Assembly: GCA_037176725.1 (NCBI GenBank)
Contig: JAZBRS010000026.1
Location: 153,337,501-153,401,500, forward strand
DNA length: 64,000 nucleotides
Direction of reading: 5' to 3'
From: Posidonia oceanica
Taxonomy: Eukaryota; Streptophyta; Magnoliopsida; Alismatales; Posidoniaceae
Position 1 is the stretch's first letter. The number at the start of each line of letters is the position of its first letter. Both the position numbers and the translations under genes were made by a program. Below the pieces are notes generated by a model. The model did not search any database and was not told the DNA's origin. It saw only the letters and a program-made list of their open reading frames with translations. This document shows, one piece after another, positions 33,004-44,573 of this stretch.

Positions 33004-36000
33004 TGTGTAACCTTTATCCTCGATACCTCGACGCCGGATCGACCGACATCGGGCCAAAAGAGGGAAAGTGTCACGGATAATGGCGAAGGAGGAAAACAAA
33101 TAAGATAAGACAAAACAAAGACGCCACCTAGTCTATTATTGGAAAGAAGAGCAAAACCGAGGAAAGCATAGAAAACATGCAGATGAATGCAATGATATGC
33201 AAAATGTATGACTCGTGCCAAGGACAAGGGCAAAATGGTCACTGTATGTCCAAAGAAAGGGTAAGGACTCCTGTTACGTGCAGGGAAGGTGTTAGGCACC
33301 CCTGACACACCTGAGGAATCGGTCTTTCTTGGCTAATCACTCGCATTTGCAAGAATTTCGGCAATGATTGTCTTTAACTGTACGCCCAGGGGGCGAGAGA
33401 TGCTATGCCATGCAATGTATGCTTAAATGCCTGAATGCCATGCATGGGGAATTAAACGTGCAGCCTATGTGCTTAGCAGCACTGCCTTTGTTCCGTACCG
33501 GGCGAACCCTGGTTCGTGAGAACTCCAGATAGTAAGCATCACTATACTAATGCAAATGCAGGCGATAAAATAAAACACTGATAAAACCACGCAATGCAAG
33601 TGTACGACATGCAAAGGAGAAAGAAAACAAGGGCGAAAAAGTCAAATAAAACCACACGATGCAAGTGTATGACATGCAAAGGGGAAAGAAAACCGACGGG
33701 GAAAACCACGGGAAAGCAGGCGATGCAAGGCGTCAAACTGAAAACAGGGGTCCGGCAGCATGCATGGGTGTCAAGGCATGTGTCGGAGGCAAATAAATGC
33801 GGAAAGCGGCAAGCGAAATGAAATTGGCGCTTTAAAACAATGTTCAGTCAACTGTAAGTGTTGGACGCAGCAATGACCTGCATCCAATGTTGGACGCAGG
33901 ACCAGACAGCATTCAACACAGACAGATGGAAGACTGCAGAAACCATGCAATCTGGGAAAACGTGCATTCTAGATGTATGAATGCGATGCAAATGCAATGA
34001 AGCAGCAGAAGACATGTATATCATGCAAAGCAATCAAGGGAAATTGCCAAAGGAGAGATTTAATGGCATGGGGCAAGCATAAACTGGATTTAAACATTAC
34101 AGGGTGTTGGACACTAGAGTACACAGCATCCAACACAGGATGCTAAAGCACTCTACGTCCAACAAGGTGCAGACAAGCATACAACAAAACAGCATTCAAA
34201 GTGATAGAGGAAATATCATGGCATACATTTATGTTGCTGTAAATGGGCTACGGTCAAGCATGCATACATGGTTCACATAAAAATCCAAAAGAAAAGCATC
34301 TGCAAACCATGCACAAGGAAAGGCACTACTAGTGTGTAGGACGCAAGCACCACCTGCGTCCTATGTAGGATGCCAGCAGTACCTGCATCCAACACAGAGG
34401 AAGGCGAAGACATGGAAAACCTGCATAAACCCCTGATAAAAAGCCATGAAAACTTGACAACAGTTGCTATGAGGGCTAAGAACAAACATGCAAGCATGGA
34501 TTAAATAGGCATGCAAGATAACAACATCATGCAAGCATTAAAGCAAAAGCAGCTAAGCAGAAACATAGGACGCAGAGTGAACCTGCGTCCAACACAAGAG
34601 AGAAGCATATCAAGCTGCAAGGAAGGACTGAGCTTAGAGACCACCTAAATATGCATGCAAGCTATTGAAAGTGGGTCAAACCAAGGCATGAAACATAGAT
34701 CAAGCAAGTATTCCATATAGAACATTATAAGAAGCATGTATAAGGAAATAAGGGAACAAAAACCCATGTAAACCAACATGCAACTTGGAAAGAAACTTGC
34801 AAACTTAAAAATAGTTGCCATGGAGGCCAAACACCATTACACATACATGGAGCAAGTATTTAACCCAAAAGGAAGCAGCACCCAAGCATGGCAGCAAGTA
34901 TAAACAAGTAGAGCAGTAGGACGCTGGACACACCAGCGTCCAACGTTGGACGTGGTGTGATCCAGCATCCAACACAAGTAAACAGCATAGTATTCAGAAG
35001 CAAGAAACATTGATCCAAACTAGGATCAAAACTTGATATAAAACATGCCATAGCATCTATAAGCATAAGAGGAAGCATGTAAAGTAATCTCACAGAGATG
35101 CAATTAAAGCATAACAACTTGGAAGCAAAAAGAAGCAAAATAAAATAAAAGACCTGCAAGGTTGTTGGACGCTGCCTCAGGGTATGTCCAACGTTGGATG
35201 CACTAGGGTGTGCGTCCAACAGGTCGGAAAGTTTTTCGACCAAGATCAGTGGCCAAATCGGCCAAAACTAACTTGCTAGGAAGCAAGAGTGAGTGACGAC
35301 AAGTATGTCCATGTGCTCGGCGCCATAAATAGGTGAGTGGATTGCTCCACCCACCTCCTCCTCCTCGTGGCTAGAAAGCCAAGGTGAGGGGGTGTGTGTG
35401 CTGTGCTAAGACACATAAAAGCTACCCTATCATGCTACCACATGCACGTACAAGGTAGGGGTGAAGAAAGCCTACCTATTAGCAGTGCAGGTGGTGTGTT
35501 TGCACTCGACCGACCAGCGCGGAAGGAGGCGGCAGGCTAACTCCGACGAGCTCTCTGAGCACAAAGGGGAGGCTAGGGAACTTTGCTGAAGGCCCAGGAA
35601 TGTTCGTGGGAGTTCACTCGAGGTCGCTCGAGCTCCGGATTCTCTCGCAATTGGGTGTGGTGAGCTGTGTTTGGCAGTGAAGTCTCGATTTTGTTGGGTT
35701 GCTCTGACATTGGCAGCGGCTTTGGCAGAGGTCGCAGAGGCTTTGGTAGGCAATGGCAGGGGTCGTGGTGAGTGGGGAGGCCACGAGGGATGTCAGGCGA
35801 GTTAGTGTGGTTTGTCCGAAGGTGGCCAAAGTCTTGGTGGTGGCAGGACGCGAGCGGCTACGGTAGTGAGTGCCGTGAGAGCTGAAGACCTACCGACGGA
35901 GGAAGGGACGCCGTGGCAAGGAGTAAGTGGGCTTGGCACCTAGCGGGTGGCTGTAGGGAGGTGAGGGGACGACTAGTAAGTGCGGTTTGGGTGGGAGGAA

Positions 36001-36299
36001 GGACAGAAGTGGTGAGCCAGAGGTGACGGTTGCCGTGCAACTCCCGACTCGTTGGATGTTGGCACAGAGCACACCCAACGTTGGACGCTGCCAATGTTAG
36101 CGTCCAACGAGCCTATGAGGAGAAAGGCTTAAGTTGGGCTTGGTTTTGGTTTGAAACTTGGGTTAAAGTTTAGGTTGAAGTTTGGTGATATTTTAGGATG
36201 GGTTTAGGTGGGTTTTAGGGAGAGAGAGCCATCCCAAAGTTCAAGCGAGCTTGCAAAAGGGTCCACCATCTTCCAGGCAGTCAAAATGGGGTGTCTACA
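33004..36299 (-). repeat. 3' LTR of element B (3296 bases)
   Basis: On the minus strand it starts TGTAGACACCCCATTTTGAC at 36299 and ends GGTTACACA at 33004, a diverged form of the ATTACTACA end of A. It carries GTCCAAC/GTTGGAC half-sites near 33870, 34120, 34350, 34585, 34940, 35185 and 36070, and the conserved 'gtgttaggcacc' block at 33288 (plus-strand reading). A 'gtggcgtctttgttttgtct' segment near 33120 corresponds to 12209-12230 of A. The exact 3' end is less certain than the start. Confidence 0.82.
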
Positions 36300-37015
36300 G
36301 ATGTCCATTCTGAGCGAGGTCAAGGGAACTGAGGCTACTGCTCAGGACTGACTAGACACCCCTCCTGACGTCAACAGGAGCGCAATGTTGTTGTAGGCCT
36401 GAGTCACGTATTCGACTGATGCACCGAAAGTCATGACTCGTCGCTGCAATGCGAATGCAAACGCAAATGCAGATGCAGTGCAATGCAATGAGATGCAGCA
36501 ATGTAGATGCTAAAGTAAAACCTATACTAATGTTTGCCACGCTGAACTCCACGGGGGAGATGCGGGCGATGCATGCAATACTGATGATTATGAGTTGACG
36601 GACTCATCACCAGATATTTGGGTTATCGGCCCAAAAAGAAAACGCCTGACATTGTAACGGGTGTCATCTGGGTAGTTAGGACTATCAAACCAAAGAAGAT
36701 ACAGAGGGCGGCGAAATAAGATGCCCCTGGTATTAAGGATGATAGCAGGGGACAGCCGAAGCGCCCTTGGCATCGAAAGTTATGACAGGTGTCAACCGAG
36801 CAGTTTGGGCTGCCAGCCCGGAAGAAAGATAGCTTGTCCTCGCCCGAGGAAGCAAGCAAACAGCTAGAGCGGTGCGGAACAAAAGGGGCAAAATTCCTAC
36901 GTGAAAGAAAAGGGGGCATCTTTTCTGCTGAGAAGGCAAGCAAGAAAAGGTGCACATGACAAATGATAGGTTTCGGACCCATCGACCGCAAAAGGGGCCA
37001 GGAATGATAAGTACA
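36300..37015 (-). other. 3' UTR tail of element B
   Basis: Next to the LTR, GAATGGACATC replaces the expected purine tract, so the primer site is mutated. The segment holds the 'gacttttggtgcatc...' and GCATTTGCAT stretches, the GGTATCA-type hairpin (36720-36750) and one 'cgcccgaggaagcaagc' unit like the arrays of A and X (36839-36856). Confidence 0.75.
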
Positions 37016-38610
37016 TGCCTTATCAGACCGAAAAGAAGGCAGGGACGATAAGGACGAGCCTTATCAAAGCGAACAAAAACCAGAATCGATAAGTACACAA
37101 CTTATCAAAGCGGACAGAAACCAGGATTGATAAGTACTAGACATATCAAAGCTAACAGAAAACCAGGATTGATAAGTACAAGACTTATCAAAGCGGATGG
37201 AAACCAGGTTTGATAAGTACTTGACTTATCAAAGTGGACAGAAAACCAGGATTGATAAGTACAAGACTTATCAAAGCGGACAGAAAACCAAGATTGATAA
37301 GTACATGACTTATCAAAATGGAAAGGAAAGCCAGGATTGATAAGTACATGACTTATCAAAACGGAAAGGAAAGCTAGGATTGATAAGTACAAAATGGAAA
37401 GAAAACCAGGATTGATAAGTACACGACTCATCAAATCGGAAAGGAAACCAGGATTGATAAGTATACAACTTATCAAAATGGAAAGGAAACCAGTATTGAT
37501 AAGTACATGACTTATCAAAACAGAAAGGAAACCAGGATTGATAAGTACATGACTTATCAAAACGGAAAGGAAAGCCAGGATTGATAAGTACACGACTTAT
37601 CAAAACAAAAAGGAAAGCAGGATTGATAAGTACACAACTTATCAAAATGGAAAGGAAAGCCAGGATTGATAAGTACACGACTTATCAAAACGGAAAGGAA
37701 ACCAGGATTGATAAGTACACGACTTATCAAAATGGAAAGGAAACCAGGATTGATAATACACGACTTATCAAAACAAAAAGGAAAGCCAGGATTGATAAGT
37801 ACACGACTTATCAAAACGGAAAGGAAAGCTAGGATTCATAAGTACACGGCTTATCAAAACGGACCAGAAAGCCAGGTGTAATAAGTACAAGACTTATCAA
37901 GCCAGACCACCACAAATGATAAGGACAAGCCTTATCAAACGGAGAGAAAACCAGGATTGATAAGTACGAGACTTATCAAAACGGAGAGGAAAGCCAAGAT
38001 TGATAAGTACACGACTTATCAAAATGGAAAGGAAACCAGGATTGATAAGTACACGACTTATCAAAATGGAAAGGAAACCAGGATTGATAAGTACACGACT
38101 TATCAAAATGGAAAGGAAACCAAGATTAATAAGTACGAGACTTATCAAAACGGACTAGAAAGGCAGGTGTGATAAGTACAAGACTTATCAAGCTGGACCA
38201 CCAGGAATGATAAAGACAAGCCTTATCAAACGGAAAGAAAACCAGGATTGATAAGTACGAGACTTATCAAAACGGACCAGAAAGCTAGGTGTGATAAGTA
38301 CAAGACTTATCAAACCGGACCACCAAAATTGATAAGGACAAGCCTTATCAAACAGAAAGAAAATCGGGATTGATAAGTACGAGACATATCAAAACGGACC
38401 AGAAAGCCAGGTGTGATAAGTACAAGACTTATCAAACCGGACCACTAGGAATGATAAGGACAAGCCTTATCAAACGGAAAGAAAACTAGGATTGATAAGT
38501 ACAAAACTTATCAAAACAGACTAGAAAGCCAAGTGTGATAAGTACAAGACTTATCAAATCGGACCACAAGAATGATAAGGACAAGCCTTATCAAACGGAA
38601 AGAAGCTGAT
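37016..38610 (-). repeat. 42-base GATAAGT/ACTTATC tandem array
   Basis: The basic period is 42 bases: GATAAGTACACGACTTATC, a 7-bp inverted repeat with a 5-base loop, plus a purine-rich spacer (AAAACGGAAAGGAAACCAGG). From about 37860 to 38600 units are arranged in a higher-order set with GATAAGGACAAGCCTTATC variants. Arms co-vary in places: GATAAGT/ACTTATC against GATAAGG/CCTTATC. The 14-residue peptide repeats are artefacts. Confidence 0.93.
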
Positions 38611-38624
38611 AGGTGATAGGTTTC

Positions 38625-38862
38625 GGACCCACCGACCGCGAATGGGTAATTGATAAGTTTCGGACTTATCAACCGCAAAGGATTTGGAATGTGATAAGTT
38701 TCGGACTTATCGACCGTAAAGGATTGTAAAGTGATAAGTTTCGGACTTATCGACTGCAAAGGGTATAGAGTGATAAGTTTCGGACTTATCGACCGCAAAG
38801 GGTATAGAGTGATAAGTTTCGGACTTATCGACCGCAAAGGGTATAAGGGGCACAAAAATCTG
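38625..38862 (-). repeat. ~40-base GATAAGTTTCGGACTTATC array
   Basis: Five to six units of 39-41 bases with the same GATAAGT/ACTTATC arms but a TTCGG loop and a different spacer ('gaccgcaaagggtata'). It adjoins the 42-base array; the hairpin is conserved while the spacer is replaced. One degraded copy stands at 36965. Confidence 0.9.
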
Positions 38863-39451
38863 AAGGCAGAGCAAGAAAACGGATGGGCCCGCGACAGTTA
38901 GGCATGTCAGCCTGGATACAGCTGGAGATGTGATACCATGGGGCAGCAAAAAAGATGCCCCTGGTATCAAGGATGATACTAGGGGACAGCTGAAGCACCC
39001 TTGGCATCGAAAAGCGATAGACAAAGCAGACGCGCTTGTCAAACGAGTAGTTAGGGCTAACAGCCCGGGCAGAGATCCGACCGGGAGCGCTTGGTGGCTT
39101 TACTCGTCTTGACGGTATTGGTCTGCAGAGATTCTGGTAGCCAAGTGGAACACAAGGTCTTCTTGTAGTTTCCCTTGGCGCTGAGAATGTTGGTAGTTGC
39201 TTCTGAGCTTGCAAGCTATCAGGATATTATAGTGCCCTTCTCATGGCTCTGAGGGGTAAGATTTGCGTAGCTGAAGCAGCATGCTGAAGATATGATTGTG
39301 AGACCATGCATGCATTATGTTATGGAAACCAAACCAAACACATAAGCAAATGGCACAAAACATCCTTGCATTAACAAAGTCTTGGTTACATGCCTGTAAT
39401 AGGCTGAAAAAAGTACAAGACTCAAAAAGGATGTGCAGATGTACAAACGCC
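38863..39451 (-). other. 3' UTR start of element B
   Basis: Non-coding. It contains the second GGTATCA-type hairpin of B (38943-38992) and the 'gccgggctgttagccctaac' module near 39050, matching 24570-24690 of A. Nothing further is recognised up to the stop of the accessory ORF. Confidence 0.65.
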
Positions 39452-40653
39452 CTAGCTGGTCCAGGCCTTCTTTGACCTCCTGGTGTCAAGAAATAGAGGT
39501 GCACCTAGTGGGATCTTGTCAATGGGCCAGAGCCCCTGCACTTCAGTTAGATACTCAGGAGTACAACTTGAGCCCTTTACAGCTGCGATGTCAAATGATT
39601 GCACACCATCGCGCAAGAGGTTGGCCAACCTTACTGTAGCAGTAGTTGCGTTCAATGGGTAGAGCCGTAGGAGGTCGCAAGCTATGCTACTGACAAAGGC
39701 ACCCTATTGGAAGCCGAATTGCCACATCACTCAGATGGGGTGGTACTCGACGCCTCCTGTAAATCCTAAAAGTACAACTAGTCTCCTATCGCAGGTGCTG
39801 AAGAAGACAGTGAAGGGTTCGACCGCAGACGGGATGATGCGCCAAGTTACTGTATCATCCGTTAGCCTTTCCAGCCTTTCATATTCCTCACGGACATTCT
39901 TGATTGTCTTGGCATGGCCGTTGTTGCAGTATGTCTCAAAAGCTGTCCTCTGCAGGTGCAGGATGTACGTCCCCAAGTGTCCCGCTAACCAAACCTGCAC
40001 TAAGGCCCCGCAACCATGAAAGTTACGACAGCGGTAAGAGATGTGGTCCAGTCCACGGTACGTCTCCACCAGAACTACTGGGGCTAGGTCAATCTGCCGA
40101 GTCACCATAGCATGTGCAATCTCGACGACTTCAATCGCGACCGTCATCCGGCCGTGGCTGAATACAAGCTCGCCTAGGAAGCGAGTAACGAAACCCCAGA
40201 GCCACAGCTCATCTCCGAGCTCGGTGCGCTTCTTGGTGGCTTCATCAAAGTATGCCAGGCTGAGCATGGGCTTAGGCCCGCTAGTGCAGATCAGCTTTTG
40301 CTGGCGCTCCTCAGTTAGGAGCCCAGTCAATAGCCGTAGGGCTGTAATATATCCTTCCCGCCTCATGAATACGGTAGGCCCCAACAGCTTGGAGAAGCCG
40401 CAGATCCAGTGCACTTCCTCCAGCATGGGGTCAACTCTACCTTGCCGAAGCGGAAGACGTGGTGTGCAGGTTTCCAGAATCTCGCCGTAGCACATAGAAG
40501 ATGTCAGCTCACCTCTACATCGGCTACCTTCTAAAGCTTGGACGGGAGGCCCCACAAGCGCAGCCTCTCACGGTCACCCTCGGTGAGTTGGCGAATCCAT
40601 TCACGAAGAGTCCCGGAGCAATGAGCGGGGGTCACCAAAGTAGGGAAGCCCAT
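39452..40653 (-). pseudogene. Accessory ORF of element B, homologue of 22991-24184
   Basis: Reads from ATG 40653 (MGFPTLVT.AHCS.TLREWI) to KKAWTS and stop at 39452. The same blocks as in A are present: 'LGDELWLWGFVTRFLGELVF', 'IDLAPVVLVETYRGLDHISY', 'CGALVQVWLAGHLGTYILHL', 'VTWRIIPSAVEPFTVFF' and 'VQGLWPIDKIPLGAPLF'. Defects: TAG after SKL, an in-frame TGA at the codon that is TAA in A (after VEVS), a one-base loss in the LTP.LEE segment, and TGA and TAG near 39730 and 39700 at Trp codons of A. Equal length and position in A and B point to past selection. Function unknown. Confidence 0.75.
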
Positions 40654-42366
40654 TGCGCAGAAGAAGATGCGGGCAACTGGTGTCGAGTCTTCAAGTACCT
40701 GAAGCCAAAGCTGTTCATCAATCCGAATCAAGAGCAGACATACAATACTGGCTTTCAGAGAAACAGAGGTGCATATAAAAGCTGACAAAGTAGTTCAAAC
40801 GCTACAGCTAACAATCAGACCACAAAATTCAAGCACATTCAGCTATGCAAAGGGGGACTTCGCCTGCATAGGGCGAAGTCGCACAAAAGGCACTCTTGTC
40901 CTCGTCCATGTGGAGCGAGGGAGCATGGGAAAGGGGGCTTCGTCTGTCCGGAGCGAAGTCACAAAAGGAAGGTACGCTTGTCCTTGTCCTGCACAGAGGA
41001 AGGGAGCAAGCAAAAAGAGACTTTGTCTGTCTGGAGCGAAGTCACACAGAGATTAGGGGCGGTGCCTGACTGCGCAGGCCCGACTGCCCGCAAGGGGTCC
41101 CGAGGTGCTAAGTTTGTCCTACTACCTCTGAAGTGATTGCCCTGTCTCTGATTACTGATGCACTTCCTGAGCTGCTGCATTGACAGTAATAGATTGCTCT
41201 GAGGCTTGGAAGCAGTCAACCTGCCTTGGCAGAAGTACTGTCCCAGTGCCGAGCTGAACCTTGCAGAGTGGGAGGAAAAGGGCAAGGGAGATGATTTGAT
41301 AGTAGATAGATGCATGCATGATCTATACTAATCCTATTGCCCTCAACATATGGAGTGCTTGATGCCTGCTACAAAGGAAAGGAGCGGTCTCTGATTCACC
41401 AGACTCTACTCGGATTCCTAACTATTGGTGGCACTCCGGAAAGGGGTATTGGTGATGCTTGGGTGGTGGTGTAATGAGGACAGACTCCATGCCAAACTCT
41501 AAAGGACCTACACCTACTCTTTTCACTTTTTCTTTTTTCTTTTGCCTCCCACATAGGTGTGCAGATTTCCCTTACCCCTAGCTTGGAGGTAACGGACACC
41601 TGGTTCGGAGCTAGGGAGCTGCTTGCTGGAGAAGGGTGGCTAAGCCCCATGGGATTTCTGTATTTCCCAGGCACAAACTTTAGCTCTTCTCTAAGATAGG
41701 CAAAAGAGGGCGGGATCACGCTACTTGCCTTTGTTTCTGAGGCTGACTTTTGTTTTCGCCCTTTTTGTTTGTTTCTTTTTTTTTCTTTCTTTTTTCTTTT
41801 TTTTTTTAGCTCGCAGGCTTCCGCTGTCCCTAACTTAGAGGTAATGGGTGCTTGGTTTTGAGACGGGGGCCTAGGCCTTGCAAGGTTGCAGATTCCCAGG
41901 TGCGAATTCTGGATCATCTCCAAAGCAATTCGGAGGGACAGGGTTGTGCTGCACACCTCTATCTCTAGGGTCGACTTCTGTCTTCGCCTTCTATTCCCTT
42001 TTCTTTTGTACCCAGGCTTAGACATATGTGTTTTGCTCACACTCTCTCACACCCTAGGATTTTATCTCCCTCTGGAGGTGTGAGTCCTAGAGGGGTTTGG
42101 ACATTTCGTCCACCCTCACTGGATGGTGGCTCCCTCACTAGTTCAGGACATCTAAGTAGTGTCAGGTAAGGTAGAGGATACTCTTTCCAGAGTAGGCAAG
42201 CATCTCCGATTTTTGTCATCAAGCTATGATTGTAAATGCATATGCTGTATACATCTCTCTTTCTCTCATTTGTTTTTTTGCTGATAAAATAAATATGACT
42301 AAAATGCATGAGAAAGTAGATGTAAGAAGTGGGAGAGAGAGGACTCTGCAAGATAACCGCGGCGGG
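40654..42366 (-). other. Post-integrase spacer of element B
   Basis: Corresponds to 21741-22990 of A. It contains the conserved 42040-42210 block, the duplicated small module (41396-42040), and a T-rich run at 41760-41810 (plus-strand reading). 40850-41055 has three 'GGAGCGAAGTC' segments like the array units in the 3' UTR of A. Confidence 0.6.
41396..42040 (-). pseudogene. Duplicated small module, 214 codons, unknown
   Basis: Two tandem divergent copies of the 22179-22439 module of A. Copy 1 has 'NQAPITSKLGTAEACE'; copy 2 has 'NQVSVTSKLGVREICTPM'. They are joined by Lys/Arg-rich low complexity encoded by an A-rich run. The frame is open without a stop, which is uncommon in this element, but composition bias alone could explain that. 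Confidence 0.35.
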
Positions 42367-43632
42367 CTACTGGTAGTACTTCTTGAGGTAGCATGCGTTG
42401 ACCGGCTCTGATTGTTCAACCTGATCCATGTCCTCAAGGATTGCTGTGCTGCTGAAGAAGACCCGCTTGATCAGAAAGGGGCCGCGCTAGTTATGCCGGA
42501 ATTTGCCTCGGCCATCTGGGAGATGGATGGCTCGAAGGACCATATCCCCTACATGGAAGCTTCTGGGCCTAACCTTCTTCAGGTATGCTCTGGCTGAATG
42601 CTTCTGGTAACACTGGGCATGATGCATGGCCTGAAGCCTATGCTCATCGATCAGGTTCAGCTAAATGCAGCGGTCTTCGACCCATTCTGTTTCTTCCAAC
42701 TCAGCTTCCCGTAGGATCTGCAGTAAGGGGATCTCAACTTCAACAGGTAGTACTGCCTCCATGCTGTACACCAGCGAGTACGGGGTTGCTCCTGTCGAGG
42801 TCCAAACTGATGTCTTGTACGCCTAGAGTGCGTACGGAAACTTGTCATGCCAGTCCTTGTGAGTCTCTGCCATCTTTTTCAAGATCTTGATAAGGTTTTT
42901 GTTGGCAGACTCTACTGTGCCGTTCATCTGTGGCCGATAAGGCGAGGATCAGTGATGTTTGATGTTGAAGCTCTGCAGGTAGTCTTCGATCCTCTTGGCT
43001 ATGAAGTTTGAGCCATTATCAAAAATGAACGCGTGCGGAACCCTATACCGGGCTACGATTTTGTTTCTGATAAACTTCTCTGTAGCCACGGTAGTAATTG
43101 TCTTGTAGGAGGCTACTTCCACCCACTTTGTAAAGTAGTCGATCGCTACCAGAATGTAGCAATGATCGTTGGAGGCTGCTGGATGTATGGCGCCAATGAC
43201 ATCGATCCCCTAGGTGGAGAAAGGCCATGGCGAAGACATGCTATGCAATTCATGTGGGGGAGCGTGTATGAAGTTCCCATGGATTTGGCAGCTATGGCAC
43301 CTGTGCACAAATTGGCAGCAGTCTACCTCCATGGTTGACCAGAAGTAGCCTTGGAGCATAATCTTCTTGGCTAGCAACACACCGTTCATGTGAGGGTCGT
43401 AGGTCCCTACATGGACTTGGAGCATCAGTGTGTTGGCCTCCTTCTTGTTTATGCAGTGTAGGAGCATCTAGTTGTAAGATCTTCTGTACAGATGTCCTGC
43501 CCCTATCATGTACTTTGACGCCAGACGTGCCAAAGTCTTTCTGTTCACTGCTAAGGCGTAAGGTGGGAGGCTGCCAGATTCCAGGAAGACCTTGATGTCA
43601 TGGTACCATGGAAGTTCCTCTGCTAGATCCGC
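42367..43632 (-). pseudogene. int: Integrase of element B
   Basis: Homologue of A 20441-21740. It has an HHCC zinc region with CHSC intact, DVIGAIHP, 'FDNGSNFIAKRIEDYL' and 'GTVESANKN', so D,D-35-E is preserved. The C-terminal 'LPDGRGKFRHN' and 'EPVNACYLKKYYQ' are followed by TAG at 42367 and there is no chromodomain. Internal stops: TAG after RRSYN, TAG in ST*GIDV (Trp in A), TGA in HH*SSPY, TAG in YAL*AY (Trp), TAG in RCI*LNL (shared with A) and TAG in HN*RGPF (Trp). Confidence 0.9.
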
Positions 43633-44160
43633 TTCCTCGATGTTCATGCAGTATGCGGGCTGTTCCACATGAGTGACTAATACGTCCACTGCACGATACT
43701 CGGGTATAGTGAGCCAAGATGCTAAGGTTGCCAGAGCATCTGCATAGGCGTTCTTGGCTCTATTCATGTATGTGAAGTGGATGCTTTCAAATACTTCTAT
43801 CAGCTTCAGCAGGCATTCATGGTAAGGTACCAGCTTAGGGTCCTTCGTCTTCCAATCGCCGTTGACCTGGGAGATGACCAGCATCGCATCTCCATGTACA
43901 TGCAGCTTGCGCACATCATACTCGAGTGCAACTTGCAGTCCCAGAAAGTAGGCTTCATACTTTGCCTCTTTATTGGTGCAAGAGAATGTCATCTTCCTTG
44001 CAAATGGGATCAGTTCTCCCTACGGCATTGCTAAAACAGCGCCGATGCCTCTACGCCATCGAAGTACAGATGCCACTGTAGTTCGTCTTCAGGATCCTTC
44101 TGCTCTGAATCCTTCATGGCGAATAGAATGTCCTCATCAGGGAACTGCATCTGCAGAGAC
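43633..44160 (-). pseudogene. arnh: Archaeal-type RNase H of element B
   Basis: LYFDG (near 44057), CTNKEAKYEA, 'HVHGDAMLVISQVNGDW' and 'RAKNAYADALATLAS' retain the acidic positions as in A, except that EAEYEA has become EAKYEA. A deletion after LYFDG removes the KKGRGIG segment and shifts the frame. A TAG precedes GELIPF at the same codon as TAG 20082 of A. Confidence 0.87.
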
Positions 44161-44573
44161 TGGTACTCAGGCAGGGGAAATCAGCCAAATGATCTGCCAT
44201 GGCCTGCCCCTTTCATTGACTTTTGCGTGACAAAGGTGATGTCATATTGAGACAATAACACCTGCCACTTGACGCATCGACCTACCATGGCTGGCTTCTA
44301 AAAGAGGAACTTGATGGGGTCATGTTGACATAGGAGCTGGACCGGGTGCGCCATCATGTAATGCCTTAGCTTCTGTGCGGCCCAAACAAGAGACAGGCAG
44401 GTTTTCTCTATGGTGCTATACCTAGCTTTGCAATCAGTGAATTTCTTCCTCAAGTAATAGATAGCGCGCTCCTTTCTATCGATTTCATCATGTTTGCCCA
44501 AGACGGTGCCAATGGAATACTGTGTCGTAGAAAGGTAGAGAATCAGAGGTCTCCCTGGCATGGGAGAAACCAC
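44161..44573 (-). pseudogene. rnh: First RNase H of element B, degenerate
   Basis: 'RPLILYLSTTQYSIGTVLGK' and 'YSTIEKTCLSLVWAAQKLRH' show the same Asp-to-Ser change as A, so the loss predates the split of A and B. It ends in a TAG at 44298, and further on two compensating single-base changes occur near 44200. Confidence 0.85.

Noticed and set aside
37105..38172. Palindromic ~42-base repeats as a CRISPR array
   Set aside because: The spacers are near-identical rather than unique, there are no cas genes, and the setting is a eukaryotic retrotransposon 3' UTR.
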